A stretch of 64,000 nt of DNA, from positions 16,032-80,031 of the forward strand of contig JAIXKK010000102.1 of NCBI GenBank assembly GCA_026954325.1. Reading direction: 5' to 3'. A model generated the notes under the pieces. The model ran no database searches. It saw nothing but the letters and a program-made list of their open reading frames with translations, and had not been told where the DNA came from. Shown here in pieces: positions 58,498-64,000 of the stretch. Made by a program: the position numbers and the translations under genes. This DNA is from Bryobacterales bacterium. Lineage in GTDB: Bacteria; Acidobacteriota; Terriglobia; Bryobacterales; Bryobacteraceae. Each line of letters starts with the position of its first letter. The stretch's first letter is position 1.

Positions 58498-59744
58498 GGC
58501 ATCACCCCCAGCGCGGTCTCCAAGGCAACAATGCTCTCCCGGTAGTCGGTCAGAGCCCGGTAATAGAATAGCTGCATTTCAATACGAAGGCGCTGCGCAT
58601 CGAGCAGCCGCAGCAGATCCGTCCCGCCTTCGCGGTATGCCGCTTCGGCTATCCTCGCCGTCTCATCGGCCTGCCGCCGCATCGTCTTGATCGAGTCGCC
58701 GATCTGGCGCCCGCGGATCTCCACCTCGCGTTGCGCCGCGTTAGTCTCCGCCCGCACCAGCGCCTCCGTGGCTGCCAGTGACGCCTCCGCCACGCGGATG
58801 TCGGAGGTGGCCGCCGCAATGTTTCCCTGGTTGCGGTTCCGGAATGGAAGATCCATCTGGAACCCGCCCACCATCGTGTCATACCCGCTCGTGCGCTTGT
58901 AGCCGAACAGCAATTCGACGTTCGGCCGGGCGGTGGCTTCCTGAAGCCGCAGATTCGAGCGCGCCTGGTCCACCAGTTGCCGCGCTAACTGCATCTCCAC
59001 CCGGCGGGCGTTCGCCTGTCCAAAGTCCACCGCCGGCGGTTCCGGCGCGGGCTCCAACGGGTCCGTGAAGCGCACGTCGGGAAACCGTGTCTGCCCCATC
59101 TCCCGGTAAAGCTGAATCCGCGCCCGCTCGGCGTCGAGCGTCGCGTTGTTGAGATCGACTGCCAGTTTCTCCCCCTCCAGGCGAACGCGGAGCAGATCCG
59201 CCTCCGCCATCGCGCCCTCCTTGACTCTGGCTTCGTGATACTCGATGATCCGCTGGAAATTCTTCACGTTCTCCTCGAGCAATAGCCGCGCCTGATACGC
59301 CCCGGCCGCGAACCAGTATGCCTGCTGCACCCGGAAGGCAATCTGGCGTTCGGTAAGCTCCCGCTCGAGCGTGGCCCGCCGCACCCCTTCCGACGCCAGG
59401 CCCACGCGGTTGGCCCGTTTCCCCGCGGTCTCGAAAATCTGCGTCAGGTAGGCGTACGTGTCAGCGTCCCCGGCGTAGGAAAACGAGGGGCTTCCCGTGA
59501 ACCGCGTATTCTCGCTCTGTAACACCAGGCGCGGGTTCAACATCAGCCCCGCTTGACGCCGGAATCCTTCGCTCACCGCAATGCGTTCCCTACCGGCCTG
59601 CAATAGGGGGTGTTCCTTCAGCGCCGTGGATACAGCCTCCCGAAGAGAAAGATTCGTTTGGGCGCTCAACGTAACGCTGAGGAATAACAGATGAACACAG
59701 CGAAGAATCATGTAACGGATCTGCGCAACTTTCCAATCTAGCAC
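58494..59744 (-). CDS. Outer-membrane TolC/CzcC-type efflux channel
   Basis: A 416-residue OEP-family protein. The signal peptide lies at about residues 10-29 (MILRCVHLLFLSVTLSAQ), after which the two OEP repeats follow: LREAVSTALKEHPLLQAGRERI and VDFGQANARRVEMQLARQLVDQARSNLRLQEA, with long helices ending in LLDAQRLRIEMQLFYYRALTDYRESIVALE. It is the outer-membrane exit of the metal-efflux system and overlaps czcB by 4 nt. The start is either GTG 59744, which lies 7 nt after a TATTCT -10 box (leaderless), or ATG 59711; neither has a Shine-Dalgarno. The GTG is chosen because of the box. Confidence 0.85.
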   Translation of the reverse strand: MLDWKVAQIRYMILRCVHLLFLSVTLSAQTNLSLREAVSTALKEHPLLQAGRERIAVSEGFRRQAGLMLNPRLVLQSENTRFTGSPSFSYAGDADTYAYLTQIFETAGKRANRVGLASEGVRRATLERELTERQIAFRVQQAYWFAAGAYQARLLLEENVKNFQRIIEYHEARVKEGAMAEADLLRVRLEGEKLAVDLNNATLDAERARIQLYREMGQTRFPDVRFTDPLEPAPEPPAVDFGQANARRVEMQLARQLVDQARSNLRLQEATARPNVELLFGYKRTSGYDTMVGGFQMDLPFRNRNQGNIAAATSDIRVAEASLAATEALVRAETNAAQREVEIRGRQIGDSIKTMRRQADETARIAEAAYREGGTDLLRLLDAQRLRIEMQLFYYRALTDYRESIVALETALGVMP

Positions 59745-59762
59745 GCAGGCTAGAATAGGCGA
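59745..59762. promoter_or_regulatory. Symmetric bidirectional -10 element between czcC and phzF-like gene
   Basis: The 18 bp between GTG 59744 and ATG 59763 contain TAGAATA (59751-59757). Rightward TAGAAT (59751-59756) is followed after 6 nt by ATG. Leftward TATTCT (59757-59752) is followed after 7 nt by GTG. Neither side has a Shine-Dalgarno. The arrangement is the same as at 1865-1887. Confidence 0.5.
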
Positions 59763-60563
59763 ATGAAAATCCCTGTCTATCAGGTGGACGCGTTCACGTC
59801 ACAACCGTTTGCCGGAAACCCCGCGGCTGTCTGTCCGCTCCAATCCTGGCCCGCCGCCGAAATGCTGCGGAATATTGCCCTCGAGAACAACCTCTCTGAG
59901 ACAGCATTTTTCGTGCCGGACGGCGAAGGCTTCCATCTCCGCTGGTTTACCCCCGCCGTCGAGGTGGATCTCTGCGGGCACGCCACCCTCGCTTCGGCAT
60001 TCGTGCTGTGGGAGAAACTGGGGTTCCCGAAGAATACCATTACTTTTCACACCCGAAGCGGCGCGCTCCGGGTCACTCGCGCCGGAAATTTGATCGCTCT
60101 GGACTTCCCCTCGCGCCCGCCCGCGCAATGTACGCCCCATCCCGAACTCGTAGCCGCCCTGGGAGCCCCGCCCCTCGAAATTCTCGCCGCCCGTGACTAC
60201 CTCTGTGTCTACGAAAGCGAGGAAGATGTGCGCCAATTGTCGCCGGACATGGGGCGTTTGGCCCAGGTCGACCGCTTCGCCGTCATCGTCACCGCTCCCG
60301 GCCGCCACGCCGACTTCGTCTCCCGCTTCTTCGCCCCCGCCAAAGGGGTGCCCGAAGATCCCGTGACAGGCTCGGCCCACTGCACCCTGACTCCCTATTG
60401 GAGCAAGCGGCTCGCCAAGACGAAACTGCGCGCCCGCCAGATCTCTCCCCGCGGAGGCGAACTACTCTGCGAGGACCGCGGCGAGCGCGTGTCCATCGCC
60501 GGAAACGCCGTCCTGTTCCTCGAAGGAACACTTCAACTCCCGGATGTCCCCGCCGCGCCCTGA
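59763..60563 (+). CDS. PhzF-family isomerase/epimerase
   Basis: A 266-residue protein of the PhzF/diaminopimelate-epimerase fold. The N-terminal half has VYQVDAFTSQPFAGNPAAV and the catalytic glutamate E46 in NNLSETAFF, followed by LRWFTPAVEVDLCGHATLASA. The second half has EDPVTGSAHCTLTPYW and RQISPRGGEL, as in the family. PhzF isomerises dihydro-hydroxyanthranilate in phenazine synthesis, but most members, including those of organisms without phenazine genes, have unknown substrates. No phenazine genes occur in the window. The length is normal. The start is probably leaderless. It converges with maeB, with 12 bp between. Confidence 0.88.
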   Translation: MKIPVYQVDAFTSQPFAGNPAAVCPLQSWPAAEMLRNIALENNLSETAFFVPDGEGFHLRWFTPAVEVDLCGHATLASAFVLWEKLGFPKNTITFHTRSGALRVTRAGNLIALDFPSRPPAQCTPHPELVAALGAPPLEILAARDYLCVYESEEDVRQLSPDMGRLAQVDRFAVIVTAPGRHADFVSRFFAPAKGVPEDPVTGSAHCTLTPYWSKRLAKTKLRARQISPRGGELLCEDRGERVSIAGNAVLFLEGTLQLPDVPAAP

Positions 60564-60575
60564 CGCGCCCCGGCC

Positions 60576-62825
60576 TCAGCGATTGGCGTCCACCACCGCA
60601 ATCGCCGCCACATTCACAATGTCCGTAACCTCACACCCCCGTTGCAGCACGTGCACCGGCTTCGACAGCCCCATCAATATCGGCCCGATCGCCTCCGCTC
60701 CCCCAATGCGCATCAGCAGCTTGTACGCGATATTGCCCGATTCCAGATTCGGAAAGATCAGAACATTCGCCCCGCCCTTCAGCCGGCTGAAGGGATAGGT
60801 CTCCTCGATGATCTCCGGCACAACGGCCGTATCGGCCTGCATCTCCCCATCGATGACCAGGTCCGGTGCGCGCGCCGCCGCAATCTCCACCGCGCGGCGC
60901 ACCTTGTCGGCTAGCGCGTGGCGCGTGCTCCCGAAATTCGAAAATGACAGCATGGCCACCCGCGGCGCTACATCAAAACCCTCCACCGTGCGCGCCGCTT
61001 CAATGGCGATCTCCGCAAGGTCTTCCGCGTTCGGATCAATGTTCACCGTCGTATCGGCCAGAAAGTAGACCTGACCCCGCGGCGTGATCAGCATGTACAT
61101 GCCGGAAACGCGCCGGCAGCCTTCGCGCAGAGGAATCACCTGAAGCGCGGGACGGATCGTGTCCGGATAATGCCGCGTGAGCCCCGCCACCAGCGCTTCG
61201 GCATCCCCCAGGCGCACCATCATCGACCCGAACAGAACCGGCTCCAGAATCTGCTGCGCCGCTTCGTTCTTTGTCACACCCTTGCGCCGCCGCAACTGAT
61301 AGAACTCATCGGCGTAATGCGACAGATGCTCGCCGGCCGCCGGGTCCACGATACGCAGATCCCCAATATCCAGGCGCAGATCGGCGGCCTTGCGCAGAAT
61401 CACTTCCCTCCGCCCCAGCAGAATCGGCTTGGCGATCCCGTCATCCTTCAAGATCTGGCACGCGCGCAGAATCTTCGGCTCCTCGCCTTCCGGAAACACC
61501 ACCCGCACCGGGCTCCGCTGCGCCTTGTGAATCAGCACTCGCGTCACTTCCTGCGCTTTCCCCAGCCGGCGCGCGAGCTGCTCCTTGTATTCCTCGATGT
61601 CGATGGGATTGCGTGCGACCCCGCTGTCCATGGCCGCCTTTGCGATCGCCGAGGCCACCCAGATGAGCACCCGCGAATCAAACGGCGTGGGAATGATGTA
61701 GGTGCGCCCGAATCCCATGTGCGCCACGCCATAGGCCCGCATCACCGAATCCGGAACATCTTCCTTGGCAAGCGCCGCGAGCGCGCGCGTCGCCGCCAGT
61801 TTCATCTCCCCATTGATGGTCGAGGCCCGCACATCGAGCGCCCCGCGGAAAATAAACGGGAACCCGAGAACATTATTGACCTGGTTCGGATAATCCGAGC
61901 GCCCGCTGGCCATGATGATGTCGCTCCGCGTGGCCACCGCCAGGTCGTACGATATCTCCGGGTCCGGATTCGCCATCGCGAACACAATCGGGTTCGCCGC
62001 CATCCCGAGCAGCATCCGCGGCGTCACGCAATTCGCCGCCGAAAGCCCGAAAAACACATCCGCGTCTTGCATGGCTTGCTCCAGCGTCCGCGCCGCCGTG
62101 TCCCGCGCAAACCGCGCCTTGTATTGGTTCATGCCCTCCGTCCGGCCCGTGTACAGCACTCCGTGCGTGTCGCACATGAGGATGTTCTCTCTCCGCACGC
62201 CCAGCCGGATGAAATGCTCCGCGCACCCGATCCCGCTCGCCCCCGCTCCATTGAAGACGGCTTTGATCGTATCGAGCGGCTTGCCCGCAAGTTCCGCGGC
62301 GTTGAGCAAAGCCGCTCCCGCGATGATCGCCGTTCCGTGCTGGTCATCGTGGAACACGGGAATCTGCATCGTGCGCCGCAGTTCCTCTTCGATCTCGAAG
62401 CACTCGGGCGCGCGGATATCTTCCAGGTTGATGCCGCCGAAAGTCGGCTCCATCATCTGGCAAGCCCGGATGATCTCTTTCGGGTCCTTCGTGTTCAACT
62501 CGATGTCGAACACGTCGATATCGGCGAAACGCTTGAACAGAACTCCCTTGCCCTCCATCACGGGCTTGCCCGCCGCCGGGCCGATGTTGCCAAGCCCCAG
62601 CACGGCCGTGCCGTTGGTCACAACACCCACCAGATTTCCCTTCGCCGTGTAGTCGTACACCTTCGGCGGGTCGCGCTCGATCTCCAGGCAGGGAACGGCG
62701 ACTCCGGGGGAATAGGCAAGACTCAGATCCCGCTGCGTGCGGCAGGGCTTGGTGGGAGTGATGGCGATCTTTCCTGGAACGGGCAACCGGTGGTATTCCA
62801 GGGCATCTTCCTTGCGTATGGACAT
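60576..62825 (-). CDS. maeB: NADP-dependent malic enzyme with phosphotransacetylase-like domain (MaeB)
   Basis: A 749-residue MaeB-type enzyme. Residues 1-160 form the malic domain (YSPGVAVPCLEIERDP, GNLVGVVTNGTAVLGLGNIGP), 160-430 the NAD(P) domain (GAGASGIGCAEHFI) with VFHDDQHGTAI, and 430-749 the phosphotransacetylase-like domain (VVFPEGEEPKILRA, VEIAAARAPDLVIDGEMQADTAVVPE) that usually serves as an acetyl-CoA-responsive regulatory part. It converts malate to pyruvate with NADP reduction. Length agrees with E. coli MaeB (759). The start follows TAAACT by 7 nt and lacks a Shine-Dalgarno, so the mRNA is likely leaderless. Confidence 0.93.
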   Translation of the reverse strand: MSIRKEDALEYHRLPVPGKIAITPTKPCRTQRDLSLAYSPGVAVPCLEIERDPPKVYDYTAKGNLVGVVTNGTAVLGLGNIGPAAGKPVMEGKGVLFKRFADIDVFDIELNTKDPKEIIRACQMMEPTFGGINLEDIRAPECFEIEEELRRTMQIPVFHDDQHGTAIIAGAALLNAAELAGKPLDTIKAVFNGAGASGIGCAEHFIRLGVRRENILMCDTHGVLYTGRTEGMNQYKARFARDTAARTLEQAMQDADVFFGLSAANCVTPRMLLGMAANPIVFAMANPDPEISYDLAVATRSDIIMASGRSDYPNQVNNVLGFPFIFRGALDVRASTINGEMKLAATRALAALAKEDVPDSVMRAYGVAHMGFGRTYIIPTPFDSRVLIWVASAIAKAAMDSGVARNPIDIEEYKEQLARRLGKAQEVTRVLIHKAQRSPVRVVFPEGEEPKILRACQILKDDGIAKPILLGRREVILRKAADLRLDIGDLRIVDPAAGEHLSHYADEFYQLRRRKGVTKNEAAQQILEPVLFGSMMVRLGDAEALVAGLTRHYPDTIRPALQVIPLREGCRRVSGMYMLITPRGQVYFLADTTVNIDPNAEDLAEIAIEAARTVEGFDVAPRVAMLSFSNFGSTRHALADKVRRAVEIAAARAPDLVIDGEMQADTAVVPEIIEETYPFSRLKGGANVLIFPNLESGNIAYKLLMRIGGAEAIGPILMGLSKPVHVLQRGCEVTDIVNVAAIAVVDANR

Positions 62826-62838
62826 AGGCGGTAGTTTA
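62826..62838 (-). promoter_or_regulatory. -10 box of leaderless maeB
   Basis: On the minus strand TAAACT (62838-62833) is followed by 7 nt and ATG 62825. No -35 or Shine-Dalgarno is visible. Confidence 0.45.
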
Positions 62839-62900
62839 CCTGTCTTAGATTACTCCGCTAGGGACCCCGCCGTGTCACGGGCGTCGTCTCTGCGTCGTCT

Positions 62901-64000
62901 CTAACGCGCGGAATTGCCGGCAATGAATTGCGCGATGTTCGCCTTCAGTTTCTCCAGAGCCTCTTCGTGCAGATACATCATGTGGCCCGCGTCGTAGTAT
63001 TTCTGTTCTATGTTCTTTCGCAGTTTGGCCGGCAGGTTGAGATGATCCATCGTGTATTCCGCCGCATAGAATGGCGTCGCCAGGTCGTACAGTCCGTTTT
63101 CCACCTGCACCTTTAGATTGGGATTCCGGACCATCGCTTCCACCAGATCGTCTTCCACATTCGGAGAGCCCGGCCACGCGCCCGCCCCCTCGCCCCGCTT
63201 CCAGTTCCAATGCGCGTTGGCCTCCCTGCTCAGCAACACGTAATCCTCTTTGGAGGCGAACTTCAATTCTTTCGTGACGTATTGATGGAAGGAGGCGACA
63301 AACGCGCCGAACACCGCCGGCATCATGGGATCGTACTTGGCGGATTCGCTCAACAGGTCGAAGCTTTCGCCCGAGAATCGCGCGTCGAGCCGCCCCGTTG
63401 TCAAACCGCGGGCGCGTTGTAACTCCTGCATGAACTGCCCGAGGTTCACTCGCAGGTTCGCCTTCGATAGATATTCCTCGCCCAACCCCGTGAATCGGGA
63501 AAGCTTCTTCAATAGCCTCCCTCGTTCATCGGCGTTCAGGGCGGAACCCTGCTGCAAGCCCTGTAAATATTCCGTCGCGGCGAATTGCCTCGCCTCCTTG
63601 AGAAACGCCCCGAGGTCCCGCGGCGGATCTTTCAGCATCTTGTGATAAGCGGCGGTTGCCGCGTAGCTTGGCAGGTACAACACGTATGACAGGTCGTCAC
63701 CGGAACCGAACAGCAGTTGGCGCAAGTCCAGCACCGTCGAGATCATCACCAGTCCGTTGAAGTCCATTCCGTCTCTCGACTGCAGGTAGTTCACCAGGAC
63801 CGCGTTGCGAAACGTTCCGTAGCTCTCTCCGATGAGAAACTTCGGCGAGTTCCACCGCTGATTCCTGCCCACATATCGCCGTATGAACTGCGCCAGCGAT
63901 TTCACGTCCTCGTCCACACCCCAGAAATCTTTCCCCGTCGCTTTCCCTAGCGGGAGTTTACTGGGAGCTGGAAGGCAAGGGCGATAATGATTTGTGATCT
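62901..64000 (-). CDS. Serine carboxypeptidase-like (S10) peptidase, N-terminal part cut by window end
   Basis: The frame is open to the window edge; 338 residues follow the first GTG (63917) and about 28 codons lie before it. S10 landmarks are WGVDEDVKSLAQFI, the nucleophile in IGESYG (S32 counted from 63917), the aspartate in NGLYDLATPF and the histidine in AGHMMY. Bacterial S10 proteins are exported; the signal peptide would lie outside the window. The codons just before SKLPLGKATG (about 63960-64000) do not resemble the G-T-G-x-S segment expected at this point of the family, so a small deletion or an assembly problem near the edge is possible. The stop is 75 bp from the maeB start. Confidence 0.75.
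   Translation of the reverse strand, partial: ITNHYRPCLPAPSKLPLGKATGKDFWGVDEDVKSLAQFIRRYVGRNQRWNSPKFLIGESYGTFRNAVLVNYLQSRDGMDFNGLVMISTVLDLRQLLFGSGDDLSYVLYLPSYAATAAYHKMLKDPPRDLGAFLKEARQFAATEYLQGLQQGSALNADERGRLLKKLSRFTGLGEEYLSKANLRVNLGQFMQELQRARGLTTGRLDARFSGESFDLLSESAKYDPMMPAVFGAFVASFHQYVTKELKFASKEDYVLLSREANAHWNWKRGEGAGAWPGSPNVEDDLVEAMVRNPNLKVQVENGLYDLATPFYAAEYTMDHLNLPAKLRKNIEQKYYDAGHMMYLHEEALEKLKANIAQFIAGNSAR

Overview
The window looks like chromosomal DNA from an Acidobacteriota bacterium, most likely of the Bryobacterales/Solibacter group. This is inferred from gene content and GC-rich coding, not from a marker gene. The pointers are two very large Oar-like TonB-dependent receptors with N-terminal carboxypeptidase-regulatory domains, secreted PD40-propeller/CehA metallohydrolases, a fused actinobacterial-type 2-oxoglutarate decarboxylase, a PE-LIG-POL LigD, an Hfq-like protein with a long N-terminal extension, and many small acidobacterial-style hypotheticals. 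No rRNA, tRNA, CRISPR array, complete insertion sequence or prophage was seen. Genes are tightly packed, with 3-15 nt gaps or small overlaps even between convergent genes.

Layout. 1-8.9 kb: two CehA/McbA-type metallohydrolases (the first cut by the window edge), a divergent amidohydrolase, a Tat-exported aminotransferase class V protein and a TonB receptor; this reads as a uptake/catabolic locus. 8.9-13.0 kb (minus): a five-gene exported cluster of PKD protein, Tat aldo/keto reductase, tetraheme cytochrome c, formylglycine-enzyme-like protein and SLT lysozyme-like protein. 13.0-19 kb: amidohydrolase, GNAT, ribulokinase, a scar with a sigma-factor fragment and a sialidase tail, an aspzincin-like metallopeptidase, RidA and a hemerythrin protein. 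19.1-22.4 kb: second TonB receptor, ended by a perfect 15-bp hairpin. 23.0-26.7 kb: the kgd fusion.

26.7-31.2 kb: a compact three-gene operon encoding a probable multi-winged-helix protein, an AAA/STAND-like ATPase and a RecB/Cas4-type nuclease fused to an FtsK/SpoIIIE translocase. I do not recognise it as a named system; it is the best candidate here for an undescribed DNA-processing or defence machine. 31.2-38.8 kb: thiG, envelope genes (Skp-like, lone groES), a TPR protein, ligD and a collapsed aidB remnant. 39-44 kb: GlsB-like protein, arsR-arsM, comEC and a decayed ATPase/DUF4276 pair. 44-53.5 kb: MrfA-like helicase, PilZ, PGPGW, thioesterase, Hfq, two hairpin repeats, DUF72, AI-2E exporter, ruvX-mltG. 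53.9-59.7 kb: a metal-efflux RND operon (czcC-czcB-czcA) whose pump gene carries a frameshift. 59.8-64 kb: PhzF, MaeB and a partial S10 peptidase.

Two themes cut across the genes. First, many start codons lie 6-8 nt downstream of a -10-like hexamer with no Shine-Dalgarno sequence, which predicts leaderless mRNAs. At two divergent gene pairs (1864/1888 and 59744/59763) a single symmetric -10 element could serve both directions. Second, several loci are decayed (sigma/sialidase scar, aidB, ATPase/DUF4276, czcA), so a degrading accessory layer sits among intact housekeeping genes.
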